A stretch of DNA of 64,000 nucleotides from Trichloromonas sp034006665 (GTDB lineage Bacteria > Desulfobacterota > Desulfuromonadia > Desulfuromonadales > Trichloromonadaceae): positions 28,192-92,191 of the forward strand of contig NZ_JAVESI010000009.1 in NCBI RefSeq assembly GCF_034006665.1, given 5' to 3'. How positions within the stretch are numbered: the first letter of the stretch is position 1; every line of letters begins with the position of its first letter. Of the stretch, positions 18,269-26,258 are shown one piece after another. The notes beneath the pieces are model-generated. The model was not told where the DNA came from. It ran no database searches and was given only the letters and a program-made list of their open reading frames with translations. A program made the translations under genes and the position numbers.

Positions 18269-19333
18269 ATGCCCACGCCTTCGCCCATCAGCCGTCGCCT
18301 GGTTCCCTGGCTGGCCCTGAGCGGATTGACGCTTCTCGCCTTTCTGGTCATGACTCCTTTTTTGTCGCCGTTGGCCTGGGCGGGAGTGCTGGCCTACGCC
18401 TCCTGGCCGGTGGCCCAATGGCTGCGGAAAAAATGCGGCGGCGGCGACAGCCTGGCCGCCGGGCTAATGACGGCGCTGGTGGCGCTCACCCTCTTTCTTC
18501 CCCTGTTCTGGCTGGGGTGGCTGGCGCAACAGGAGGTTAGCAGGCTCTACCCCCTCTTCCAGGAATTCGTTACTTTGCCGCCGCCGGTCCCCGACTGGCT
18601 GCGGGGGGTGCCCGGCCTCAGCGATTGGCTTTCCCAAAAACGGGAGCTGCTGCTGGCCGATCCCCACTCGGTGATCGCCGCCGGGAAAATCTGGCTCAAG
18701 GCCCATTCCAGCCAGGCGGCAGCCCTGGTTGGCGGACTGGGAAGGAACTTGGTCAAGCTGGTCCTGGTGGTGCTGATTCTGTTCTTTTTCTACCGTGACG
18801 GCACCCGGATCATGCTGGAACTGCGCCATGTGCTGGAGCGCTATCTCGGAGCGAGGGCCCACGGCTATCTCAAAGCGGTGGCGGACACGAACCGCGCCGT
18901 GGTCTATGGCGTGCTGCTGACCGCCCTGGTACAGGGGAGCCTGGCCGGCGCGGGATACTGGGTGGCCGGGCTGGACTCACCGGTGACCCTCGGCACCATG
19001 ACGGCCCTCTTCGCCCTGATCCCCTTCGGCACCCCGCTGCTCTGGGGTGGGGCGGGACTGTGGCTGCTTTCCCAAGGCAAGGTGGGAGCGGCGCTCGGCA
19101 TGTGGGCCTGGGGCGCCCTGGTGGTCAGCCAGGCCGACAACCTTTTGCGCCCGCTCTTCATCAGCAGCGTCAGCGCCATTCCCTTTCTGCTGGTGCTGTT
19201 CGGCGTTCTCGGCGGGATTCTCGCCTTCGGTCTGGTAGGACTGTTCGTCGGCCCCATTGTTCTTGCGGTAGTCTGGGCCGTGTGGCGGGAATGGGCGGCG
19301 CATCTGGATGACATTGACGTTACAGAAAACTAA
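18269..19333 (+). CDS. AI-2E family transporter (PF01594)
   Basis: A 354-residue polytopic membrane protein of the AI-2E/PerM family. N-terminal helix pairs precede a soluble central segment, then a C-terminal helix cluster with FALIPFGTPLLWGGAGLWLL. Members range from quorum-signal exporters to Na+/H+ antiporters, so the cargo is unknown. ATG 18269 was chosen because AAAGG precedes it and the hydrophobic core follows directly. Confidence 0.88.
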   Translation: MPTPSPISRRLVPWLALSGLTLLAFLVMTPFLSPLAWAGVLAYASWPVAQWLRKKCGGGDSLAAGLMTALVALTLFLPLFWLGWLAQQEVSRLYPLFQEFVTLPPPVPDWLRGVPGLSDWLSQKRELLLADPHSVIAAGKIWLKAHSSQAAALVGGLGRNLVKLVLVVLILFFFYRDGTRIMLELRHVLERYLGARAHGYLKAVADTNRAVVYGVLLTALVQGSLAGAGYWVAGLDSPVTLGTMTALFALIPFGTPLLWGGAGLWLLSQGKVGAALGMWAWGALVVSQADNLLRPLFISSVSAIPFLLVLFGVLGGILAFGLVGLFVGPIVLAVVWAVWREWAAHLDDIDVTEN

Positions 19334-19482
19334 TTGCTCGTTGCTACCCAATAACGATAACGCATCAAGCTGATGCTGGTCATGTCCGGTTCGGATTGCG
19401 ACAAGTTGTCGCCCTTGGCCATTGCCGCGGATCGCCGTTATCCGCCGCGCTCATCAACGGCACCGTAGAAAGGAGCCGCATC

Positions 19483-19686
19483 ATGCCGTACGTCAACATC
19501 AAGATCACCCGGGAGGGAGTCACTCCCGAGCAGAAAGCCAGGTTAATCGCGGGGGCGACCCAACTGCTGGTCGACGTCCTCGGCAAAAATCCGGCGACGA
19601 CCGTCGTCGTCATCGACGAGGTTGATACGGACAACTGGGGCGTGGGCGGCGAGACCATCACGGTTCGACGGAAAGCCGGGAAATAG
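19483..19686 (+). CDS. 4-oxalocrotonate tautomerase family protein
   Basis: A 67-residue tautomerase. The start is fixed by MPYVNIKITREG: removal of Met exposes Pro1, the catalytic base of the superfamily. The protein also has the ITREGVTPEQKARL helix and the VVIDEVDTDNWGVGG segment. AGGAG precedes the ATG by seven bases. These enzymes act as small hexamers on enol/keto substrates. The substrate is not predictable, and no aromatic-catabolism genes are nearby. Confidence 0.9.
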   Translation: MPYVNIKITREGVTPEQKARLIAGATQLLVDVLGKNPATTVVVIDEVDTDNWGVGGETITVRRKAGK

Positions 19687-19731
19687 TCTTTCGTGCCGCC
19701 GATTTCATCGGGGGCGTGGCGACCTTCCCGT

Positions 19732-20202
19732 TCAGTTGCGCAGGGTCGCTTTCAGTCGGCCGTCCTTGCGGAGCAGATCGAAGGCGTCGGTGATACTGGT
19801 GCAGACGACGTCGGCATTGAGCAGGGTCGCGACGCTTGCCCCTTCTTTCTGGATCAGGGCGATGCCGAGCGCGGCGGCCTTGAGCATCAGTCCGTCGTTT
19901 CTGCCGTTGCCGACACAGACGACGGCGTCCGCCCCCAGGCTTTCGACGTAGGCGAGCTTTTCCCGGTCCTGATGGCCGTCGCCGATGATCTGTACCCGGC
20001 AAGGGAGGGCCTGGGCCTGGGCGGCGACCGTGCCGTGGGTGTCCGCCGTGAGGATGTGGATGTGCAGGTGGCGGGCGAGTTCGGCGATGCCTTCGGCGAC
20101 GCCGGGGAGCAGGATCCCGTCCTCGGCCAAGGTGCCGTTGTAATCGAGAACCAGATGGTGCAGGACGAAGGTCGGCCCGTTGGGGATGGCGATACGCAGC
20201 AT
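19732..20202 (-). CDS. HAD superfamily protein, soluble P-type-ATPase-like (COG4087)
   Basis: A 156-residue HAD fold protein resembling the isolated phosphorylation domain of P-type ATPases. Motif I is VLDYNGTLA (Asp20) with Asn at the usual second Asp, motif II is LTADTHGT, and motif IV is VGNGRNDGLML. The Asp nucleophile and metal Asp pair are present. Asn in the DxD is compatible with ATPase-type rather than general phosphatase chemistry. AAAGG precedes the ATG. It is divergent from the arsR-like gene. Confidence 0.82.
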   Translation of the reverse strand: MLRIAIPNGPTFVLHHLVLDYNGTLAEDGILLPGVAEGIAELARHLHIHILTADTHGTVAAQAQALPCRVQIIGDGHQDREKLAYVESLGADAVVCVGNGRNDGLMLKAAALGIALIQKEGASVATLLNADVVCTSITDAFDLLRKDGRLKATLRN

Positions 20203-20293
20203 GGTGGAGCCTTTCGCGAAAAGGACCGGGACAGGATAGGCGACATTGGCCGCGGCTGCAAGCGTGTCAAGGGCCTCCGCCGCGAGAAAAGGG

Positions 20294-20335
20294 GTGACAG
20301 GGACGACTCTCCTTGGTATAAGGATATTCGAATAT
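20294..20335 (+). promoter_or_regulatory. Promoter and ArsR-type operator
   Basis: GTGACA (20294-20299) and TATAAG (20317-20322) are separated by 17 bases. The perfect palindrome ATATTCGAATAT (20324-20335) covers the expected transcription start. Its position implies autorepression by the downstream ArsR protein. Confidence 0.7.
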
Positions 20336-20356
20336 ATTTTTGGAGAGGAGCCGCCT

Positions 20357-20641
20357 GTGGTGATCGAAAAAGACTGGGTTGTCGTGTTGAAGGCCCTGGC
20401 CCATCCCACCCGCCTGCGCATCGTCGCCGAGCTGTTGCAGAGCACCAAGTGCGTGACCAGCATGCAGGATCTGCTTCCCGCCTCGCAGGCCAACATCTCC
20501 CAACACCTCGGCATTCTCCGTGGTGCCCGCATTGTCGATTTCACCCAGGACGGCGCCCAGCGCTGCTACTATGTCTGCCGCCCGGAGCTGGTCGGCGGCC
20601 TGCTTGACCTTTTGCGGGACGCTCCGGCGCCCCCCGCCTGA
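20357..20641 (+). CDS. ArsR/SmtB family transcriptional regulator
   Basis: A 94-residue winged-helix repressor: ALAHPTRLRIVAELL (helices 1-2), recognition helix ASQANISQHLGILRGA (about 42-57), then the wing VDFTQDGAQRCYYV. Cys32, Cys70 and Cys74 could sense metal or redox state, but the classic ELCVCDL arsenic motif is absent; instead it has KCVTSMQDLL. The start is GTG (20357 or 20360) with GGAGAGGAG upstream. A palindromic operator sits in its own promoter. trxB follows 33 bases later, so it probably also controls trxB and the selenoprotein gene. Confidence 0.87.
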   Translation: MVIEKDWVVVLKALAHPTRLRIVAELLQSTKCVTSMQDLLPASQANISQHLGILRGARIVDFTQDGAQRCYYVCRPELVGGLLDLLRDAPAPPA

Positions 20642-20674
20642 ATCCCCTGATTTTCATCGGAAAGGAATCTGTTG

Positions 20675-21625
20675 ATGAGCGCTACCGAACACCATCGTCT
20701 GATCATTCTCGGTTCCGGCCCCGCCGGCTACACGGCCGCCGTCTATGCGGCCCGGGCCAATCTCAATCCGCTGCTGATCGCCGGTCTCCAGCCCGGCGGC
20801 CAGCTGACCACCACCACCGAAGTCGACAACTGGCCCGGCGACCCCGAAGGGGTGCAGGGGGGCGATCTGATGGAGCGCATGCGTCTGCACGCCGAGCGCT
20901 TTGATACCCGTATCGTCTACGACACCATCGTCGCCGCCGATCTCCAACAGCGCCCCTTTCGGCTCACCGGCGACAGCGGCGAGTATACCTGCGACGCCCT
21001 GATCATCGCCACCGGCGCCTCCGCCCGTTACTTGGGCCTTCCTTCCGAGCATGCCTACATGGGCAAGGGGGTTTCCGCCTGTGCCACCTGCGACGGCTTC
21101 TTCTACCGCAATCTGCCGGTGGCGGTTATCGGCGGCGGCAACACCGCCGTGGAGGAAGCTCTCTACCTTTCCCACATCGCCGGCCACGTCACCGTCGTCC
21201 ATCGCCGCGACCAGTTCCGTTCCGAGAAGATCATGGCCGACAAGCTCAAGGCCCGGGCCGCCGAGGGCAAGGTGACGATCGAGTGGTTCCAGGTGCTGGA
21301 TGAGGTTCTCGGCGACGAGCGCGGTGTTACCGGCATCCGCATCAAGGATGTGCGCGATGGCTCGACCAAAGAGGTCGCCGTGCAGGGGGTCTTCATCGCC
21401 ATCGGCCATTCCCCGAACACCGCCATCTTCGCCGGCCAGTTGGAGATGAAGGACGGCTACCTCAAGACCCGGGGCGGCGCCGACGGTTTCGCCACCCAGA
21501 CCAGCATCCCCGGGGTCTTCGCTGCCGGCGATGTGCAGGATTACATGTACCGGCAGGCCATCACCTCGGCCGGCACCGGCTGCATGGCGGCCCTCGACGC
21601 CGAACGCTATCTCGATAGTTTGTAA
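20675..21625 (+). CDS. trxB: Thioredoxin-disulfide reductase
   Basis: An FAD/NADPH flavoenzyme that reduces thioredoxin in the cytosol. The 316 residues contain GSGPAGYTAAVYAARA (FAD site), the redox pair Cys136-Ala-Thr-Cys139 (ACATCDGFF), GGGNTAVEEALYL (NADPH site) and the C-terminal AAGDVQD block. ATG 20675 has AAAGGA upstream. It lies between the ArsR gene and the SelW-like selenoprotein, suggesting a redox operon. Confidence 0.96.
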   Translation: MSATEHHRLIILGSGPAGYTAAVYAARANLNPLLIAGLQPGGQLTTTTEVDNWPGDPEGVQGGDLMERMRLHAERFDTRIVYDTIVAADLQQRPFRLTGDSGEYTCDALIIATGASARYLGLPSEHAYMGKGVSACATCDGFFYRNLPVAVIGGGNTAVEEALYLSHIAGHVTVVHRRDQFRSEKIMADKLKARAAEGKVTIEWFQVLDEVLGDERGVTGIRIKDVRDGSTKEVAVQGVFIAIGHSPNTAIFAGQLEMKDGYLKTRGGADGFATQTSIPGVFAAGDVQDYMYRQAITSAGTGCMAALDAERYLDSL

Positions 21626-21660
21626 CACATTCCATATAAACCAAGGAAAGGAGTCCATCC

Positions 21661-21888
21661 ATGCAGATCAAAATCCTCTACTGTCCTTCCTGAGGACAGC
21701 AGCCCCGAGCGGCGAGTCTCGCCGCGGATCTCAAAACACAATTTCCCGCCGCCGATATCGATATCGAAGCGGGGCCGCAGCGGAGCGAGTTCGCGGTCGT
21801 CGTCGACGGCTCCCCGGTTTTCTCCCGGCTGGAGCAGCGCCGCTATCCCGAGGTCGAAGAGGTCGTGGCGATTCTCCACGAAATCTAG
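21661..21888 (+). CDS. SelW-like (Rdx family) selenoprotein with in-frame TGA
   Basis: A 75-codon gene interrupted by TGA at 21691-21693, which I read as selenocysteine. The product starts MQIKILYCPS-Sec-GQQ, so Cys8-x-x-Sec11 forms the CxxU redox motif of the Rdx/SelW family. The body (AADLKTQFPAADIDIEAGP) and the end (EEVVAILHEI) also fit the small thioredoxin-like family. The ATG has AAAGGAG seven bases upstream, and translation after TGA stays open to TAG 21888. A SECIS-like hairpin lies at 21709-21725. It sits 35 bases after trxB. Genome-encoded SelA/B/C/D are assumed, not seen. Confidence 0.85.
21709..21725 (+). promoter_or_regulatory. Bacterial SECIS-like hairpin
   Basis: GCGGCGA (21709-21715) pairs perfectly with TCGCCGC (21719-21725) around loop GTC. 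The loop starts 22 bases after the TGA, within the spacing used by bacterial SelB-dependent SECIS elements. The GU at the apex is the conserved recognition feature. Confidence 0.7.
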
Positions 21889-21910
21889 TCCTCCAACCCT
21901 GGGAGCGGTC

Positions 21911-22543
21911 ATGGATCAGGAAACCGAAGCGGCCCGCTATCGCGCGGCCTGTGAAAAGAGTTTCTGGCGAGCGGTCTTCGCCGCCGAACTGGAGTATGTC
22001 CTTCGTTATCTGCATCCGCAAGACGCCATTCTCAGCGTCGGCTGCGGTCCGGCCACGATCGAAGGAGCGTTGCTCGACCGGGGCTTTTCCGTGGTCGGTC
22101 TCGACGTTTCGGCCCAGGCGCTGGAAGGGGCCCCTGACGGACTGCGCACCGTGGCCGCCCGCGCCGAAGAGATGCCTTTTGCGGCGGGCTCGTTCGATGT
22201 GGTGATCTCCATCGTTTCCCTTCAATTCATCGAGGACTACCAGACGGCCATCGCCAAAATTGCCCGGGTGCTGCGCCCCGACGGCCGGGTCATTGTCATG
22301 CTGCTCAATCCGTCCTCGCACTTTTTCAAGACCAAGCAGGCCGAGCCCGATTCCTACGTGCGCAAGATTCGCCATACGAACCTGGCGCTTCTTGAACGGG
22401 AGATGGCCGGACATTTCGCCTTGGAGGGGGAATATTTCCTCGGGATCGAGGGCCACGAGATCTTTGCCAGCCGGGATCCGGCGACAGCGGCGCTTTATGT
22501 GCTGCGGGGAACCCGGGGCGGGACTTTCGCTTGCACCAGGTAG
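21911..22543 (+). CDS. Class I SAM-dependent methyltransferase
   Basis: A 210-residue Methyltransf_11-type enzyme. Motif I is ILSVGCGPATIEGALLDRG (about 37-55), the motif II acidic is GLDVSAQALEG, and FDVVISIVSLQFIEDY is motif post-II. It is too short for known quinone or cyclopropane methylases, so the substrate is unknown. GGGAG precedes the ATG, 22 bases after the selenoprotein stop. It may be part of the trxB-selenoprotein operon. Confidence 0.87.
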   Translation: MDQETEAARYRAACEKSFWRAVFAAELEYVLRYLHPQDAILSVGCGPATIEGALLDRGFSVVGLDVSAQALEGAPDGLRTVAARAEEMPFAAGSFDVVISIVSLQFIEDYQTAIAKIARVLRPDGRVIVMLLNPSSHFFKTKQAEPDSYVRKIRHTNLALLEREMAGHFALEGEYFLGIEGHEIFASRDPATAALYVLRGTRGGTFACTR

Positions 22544-22639
22544 TGCTTGTGTCGCGGGGGCGAAGGCGGGTACAATCCCTGGGCATGTCCGGCGGGGCGC
22601 GGGTTCCGGCGGCAAATTCACTCTAAAAGGATCTGGGCG

Positions 22640-23848
22640 ATGGTTGACGAGATGGACGATAGGGAAGATACCGGCGAGGAGAGTTTCGCCGAACTGTTCG
22701 AGAAGAGTTTTTCCGCCCCCGGCGGCGGCAAGCTGGAGCCGGGAAAGAAGGTTGAGGCGACGGTTCTCAGCATCACCAAGGATTGGGTCTTTCTGGATGT
22801 TGGGCAGAAGGGGGAAGGGGTTCTCGACCGAAAAGAGCTGCTCGACGCCGACGGCAATCTCAAGGTTGCCGAGGGGGATGTGCTCACCGCCTATTTCCTT
22901 TCCCGCGCCGGGGGCGAGCTGCGTTTCACCACCCGGCTCGGCGGCGGCAGCGGCAACGCCCAGCTCGAAGAGGCTTGGCGCAGCGGCATCCCCGTCGAAG
23001 GAACGGTAGAAAAGGAGATCAAGGGCGGCTACGAGGTCAAGCTCGCCGGCAGCACCCGGGCCTTCTGCCCCTTTTCGCAGATGGCCTTGCGCCGCACCGA
23101 GAACCCCGAGCAGTTCATCGGCAAAAGCCTCTCCTTCAAGATCAGTCAATACGCCGAACGGGGACGCAACGTGGTGGTTTCCCATCGGGCGATCCTCGAA
23201 GAGGAACAGCGTCTTCAGCGTGAAACGCTGCGCGCGACCCTGCGCGAGGGGATGTCCGTTCCCGGCGTCGTCACCCAGCTCAAGCCCTTCGGCGCTTTTG
23301 TCGACATCGGCGGCATCGAGGGTCTGGTTCCCATCTCCGAGGTGGCCTGGGGGCGGGTTGAGGATATCAACGAGGTGCTGTCCATCGGCCAGAAGGTTGA
23401 GGTCGCCGTCAAAAGTCTCGACTGGGACGCCAACCGCTTCTCCTTCAGCCTCAAGGAGGCTCAGGCCGATCCCTGGAGAACCGTCGCCGAGAAATTCCCC
23501 GAGGGGACGGTTGTCACCGGTAAGGTCGTGCGCCTTGCCCCCTTCGGCGCCTTCGTCGCCCTCGGCGAGGGGATCGACGGCCTGGTGCATATCTCCAAGC
23601 TTGGCGGCGGCAAGCGTATCAACCATCCCCGCGAGGCGGTCAAGGAAGGGGAGAGCCTGACCGTGAAGGTTGAGAAGATCGAGGTCGAGGCGCGCCGCGT
23701 CTCCCTGGTTCCGGTGGGCGGGGAAGGGGCCGCCGAAGCCGAGCCCGAAGAGGATTTCCGTCAGTACATCCCCCAATCTTCCGGGGGCGGCATGGGCACT
23801 TTCGGCGAACTGCTGAAAAAACAGCAGGAGAAGAAGAAACGGCGTTGA
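22640..23848 (+). CDS. S1 RNA-binding domain protein with four S1 repeats
   Basis: A 402-residue RNA-binding protein of the ribosomal S1 type with four successive S1 motifs at about 30-100, 118-190, 205-275 and 290-360. Clear examples are VTQLKPFGAFVDIGGIEGLVPISE and VVRLAPFGAFVALGEGIDGLVHIS. It ends in a lysine-rich tail (KKQQEKKKRR). It is shorter than the six-repeat S1, so it is likely an accessory translation or RNA-decay factor. ATG 22640 (AAAGG nine bases upstream) replaces a longer spurious start. The next gene begins inside its stop codon. Confidence 0.9.
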   Translation: MVDEMDDREDTGEESFAELFEKSFSAPGGGKLEPGKKVEATVLSITKDWVFLDVGQKGEGVLDRKELLDADGNLKVAEGDVLTAYFLSRAGGELRFTTRLGGGSGNAQLEEAWRSGIPVEGTVEKEIKGGYEVKLAGSTRAFCPFSQMALRRTENPEQFIGKSLSFKISQYAERGRNVVVSHRAILEEEQRLQRETLRATLREGMSVPGVVTQLKPFGAFVDIGGIEGLVPISEVAWGRVEDINEVLSIGQKVEVAVKSLDWDANRFSFSLKEAQADPWRTVAEKFPEGTVVTGKVVRLAPFGAFVALGEGIDGLVHISKLGGGKRINHPREAVKEGESLTVKVEKIEVEARRVSLVPVGGEGAAEAEPEEDFRQYIPQSSGGGMGTFGELLKKQQEKKKRR

Positions 23849-24519
23849 GAGATCAGTCCGCCATCCTCGACGACTACCGGGCTCTGCTGGAAACGGTGGA
23901 TGCCTGGTTCGCCCGCTGCCTGGAGACAGCCGGCCGGCATATTCACTGCCGGCCGGGCTGCTCCGGCTGCTGCCGGGGGCTCTTCGACATCACCCTGATG
24001 GACGCCGCCCTACTGCGCCGGGGCTTCGAGCTGTTGCCGGAGACGGTGCGGGCAGCGGCGCTGACCAAGTCCCGGGCGCGGCTATCCGAACTGCAAGAGC
24101 GCTGGCCCGGCTTCGGTCCCCCCTATCTGCTCAACCATCTCCCCGATGCGGAATGGACCGAGATGCCCGAGGAGGATGCCACGCCCTGTCCTTTGCTCGG
24201 GGAGGACGGTCGCTGCTTGGTCTACGCCTTCCGGCCCATGACCTGCCGTCTGCACGGTCTACCCAACATCGACCGTTCCGGTGAAAGCTTTTCCGACACT
24301 TGGTGCACGCTCAACTTCACCGCCGTCGATCCTCTCGCCCTGCCTGAGTTGCGCTGGAACTTCCGCCGCGCTTTTGAAGCGGAGCTCAATCTCTTTGGCG
24401 AGTTTACCTACTCTCTACTCGGCGCCCCGCGCAAGGAGCTGGATACCTTCATCCCCCTGGCCCTGCTCATGGATTTCGCTACACTCCCCGGTTCTTGCGG
24501 AGGGGCTCTTTCCCGATGA
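23845..24519 (+). CDS. YkgJ family cysteine-cluster protein
   Basis: A 224-residue protein with the YkgJ signature CRPGCSGCC (about residues 35-43) and a second conserved block CPLLGEDGRCLVYAFRPMTCRLHG. The eight cysteines likely bind an Fe-S cluster or zinc. Function is unknown. Translation is proposed from TTG 23845, overlapping the TGA of the S1 gene (TTGA), so the two are translationally coupled. Confidence 0.82.
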   Translation: MRDQSAILDDYRALLETVDAWFARCLETAGRHIHCRPGCSGCCRGLFDITLMDAALLRRGFELLPETVRAAALTKSRARLSELQERWPGFGPPYLLNHLPDAEWTEMPEEDATPCPLLGEDGRCLVYAFRPMTCRLHGLPNIDRSGESFSDTWCTLNFTAVDPLALPELRWNFRRAFEAELNLFGEFTYSLLGAPRKELDTFIPLALLMDFATLPGSCGGALSR

Positions 24520-24608
24520 TTTTCTTGCTTTTGTCGCCGGACCCCTGCTAATTAAGAAAGAAAGGCTTTTCTCCGGCTCCGACCTGACCCAAAGAGACGA
24601 AAGACGCC

Positions 24609-25295
24609 ATGACGGTAGCTCATGTGCCCGAAAACCTGCGCATCCTGCTGCTGATCCGGGACCAAAAGACCGAGGAGCTGTGTCGCGCCGAACTGGCGGC
24701 GCACGCCGTCGACTGCTGCCGGGCTGAGGATCTGCGGGATTTGGTCGCGATGATGGACGGGCGAACCGCCTATCATGGCGTCATCGCCGATATCCGTTTT
24801 TCCATGAAGGCCGACGCCGAACTCAAACAGCAGTTGCGGCGTCTTGAGAACATCTATCCCTTCCTGCGGGTCAAGCCGGCCGCGGACGGCAGTTTGCACG
24901 GCATCAGTTCCTTAAGCGGCTCCGTCAGCCTGGAGGAATTTCTTGGCCAGTGTCGTACCTTTCCCGCCCGTTCCCTGCGCGAGGAAGAACGCCGGGAAGA
25001 GTACGTCTCGGCTTGGCTCTCCGTCACGCCGGACTTCGCCGTGGCCGAGACTTCGGTCTCGCTCAATCTTTCCTGCCGTGGTGCTTTTTTCTATTCGGCG
25101 CGGATCTGGGAGGTCGGTACGACCCTCCGGATACGCTTCCCGGGTCAGGGTCAGGACTTGGACTTCGCCGCCCGGGTCTGCTGGTGTCGCCCTTGGGGAG
25201 GAAAGAGCGACGGCCTGCCGGGAATCGGGGTCGAGTTTCTGGAGGTCTCGGAACGGCAATGTGCTTTGCTCAAGGCTTTTTTGCGGAGCGGCTAG
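24609..25295 (+). CDS. PilZ domain protein with atypical N-terminal domain
   Basis: A 228-residue cytosolic protein. Residues 1-110 resemble a degenerate receiver-like fold (ILLLIRDQKTEELCRAEL) with no clear phospho-acceptor. Residues about 125-225 resemble PilZ, with SLNLSCRGAFFYS, RIRFPGQGQDLDFAARVCW and GIGVEFLEVSERQ. The RxxxR of canonical c-di-GMP binders is not evident near its start (EEERREEY is the nearest), so binding is uncertain. It converges with the DUF2784 gene, overlapping by 4 bases. Confidence 0.75.
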   Translation: MTVAHVPENLRILLLIRDQKTEELCRAELAAHAVDCCRAEDLRDLVAMMDGRTAYHGVIADIRFSMKADAELKQQLRRLENIYPFLRVKPAADGSLHGISSLSGSVSLEEFLGQCRTFPARSLREEERREEYVSAWLSVTPDFAVAETSVSLNLSCRGAFFYSARIWEVGTTLRIRFPGQGQDLDFAARVCWCRPWGGKSDGLPGIGVEFLEVSERQCALLKAFLRSG

Positions 25296-25663
25296 GGGGA
25301 TTCCCGGCGCCGTGCGCGGATCAACCCGGCGTAGAGCCACAGGTTGAGGACGAGGACTCCCAGTCCGAGGAGGATCTGAAGGGGGCGGCTCAGGCCGTCG
25401 GGATAGATCAGTGCCGTCAGATAGTGGTCGATGCAGGAGCCGGTGTAGCCGGCCTCACCGGCCAGGCGGCGGCAGTGGTTTTCCAGGTCGGTGAGAGGGC
25501 AGAACCAGCCCGTCAATTCCACCAGCGTCCCCCAGACGCCGGCGGGCAGGTGCAGCCAGGCCAGCCACGGCCGGCGGCGGACGGCGAGGGCGCCGAAGAG
25601 GACGAAGAGGATGAAGCCGAGATGGCTCAGCAGGGTCACCTTGGCCAGCAGGGTATAAAGCAT
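25292..25663 (-). CDS. DUF2784 membrane protein
   Basis: A 123-residue integral membrane protein of the DUF2784 family. Four hydrophobic helices are present, with the conserved FGALAVRRRPWLAWLHLPAGVW and GWFCPLTDLENHCR blocks that carry family Cys/His residues, then a GSCIDHYL segment. Function unknown. The 3' ends of this gene and the PilZ gene overlap tail to tail. Confidence 0.88.
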   Translation of the reverse strand: MLYTLLAKVTLLSHLGFILFVLFGALAVRRRPWLAWLHLPAGVWGTLVELTGWFCPLTDLENHCRRLAGEAGYTGSCIDHYLTALIYPDGLSRPLQILLGLGVLVLNLWLYAGLIRARRRESP

Positions 25664-25708
25664 GACGGGTCCGTTTCCGACGGCGGAAGAATAAAGGCGC
25701 GCAAGCGA

Positions 25709-25736
25709 TTGACGAGGGGCGGAAGTCGTTTATAGA
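25709..25736 (+). promoter_or_regulatory. Promoter of fecR-like/ompA-like unit
   Basis: TTGACG (25709-25714) is followed 16 bases later by TATAGA (25731-25736), about 50 bases before the FecR-domain ATG. Confidence 0.5.
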
Positions 25737-25785
25737 TTAAAGCGGTACGTCCCGATGGACAGGGATTTTCCGGCTGGAGTTGACG

Positions 25786-26241
25786 ATGAAAAAGATTCTT
25801 TTCTTCTGTATGGCCCTGCTCATGCTCGGCGCTTTCGCCGGCGCACAGACCGAACCGGCCCATATCGGTCGCGTCAAGGGGACCAGCGGTATGGTCTCCA
25901 TCCAGCGCGCCGGAGCCCTGAAACCGGCCTTTCCGAACATGAAGGTCTATCTCAACGACACCCTGTTGACCGGTTCCGACGGCGCGGTGGGCATTCTCCT
26001 TGAAGATAACACCCTCCTTTCCATGGGACCGATGAGCCGGCTGGCTCTGGACAAGTTCGACTTTTCCCCGGCCCGGAACAAATATGCTCTGCAACTGCGC
26101 ATGGAACAGGGGACGTTCGTCTATCTCTCCGGCCTGCTGGGCAAGCTGGCACCCCACGCCGTCACTTTGGAAACCCCGTCGGGGACCATCAGCATGCTCA
26201 AGGAAAGCAACTTCATGGCCCGTTTCGGCGGCGACGAATAA
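25786..26241 (+). CDS. Exported FecR-domain protein
   Basis: A 151-residue periplasmic protein with a Sec signal peptide (MKKILFFCMALLMLGAFAGA). A FecR-like beta domain follows: GMVSIQRAGA, LNDTLLTGSDGAVGILLEDNTLLSMGPMSRLAL and TLETPSGTISM. The family often reads signals at the envelope or scaffolds surface structures. GGAG precedes the ATG by seven bases. The OmpA-domain lipoprotein follows 17 bases later and is likely co-expressed. Confidence 0.85.
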   Translation: MKKILFFCMALLMLGAFAGAQTEPAHIGRVKGTSGMVSIQRAGALKPAFPNMKVYLNDTLLTGSDGAVGILLEDNTLLSMGPMSRLALDKFDFSPARNKYALQLRMEQGTFVYLSGLLGKLAPHAVTLETPSGTISMLKESNFMARFGGDE

Positions 26242-26258
26242 GTCATCAAGGGGATGTT

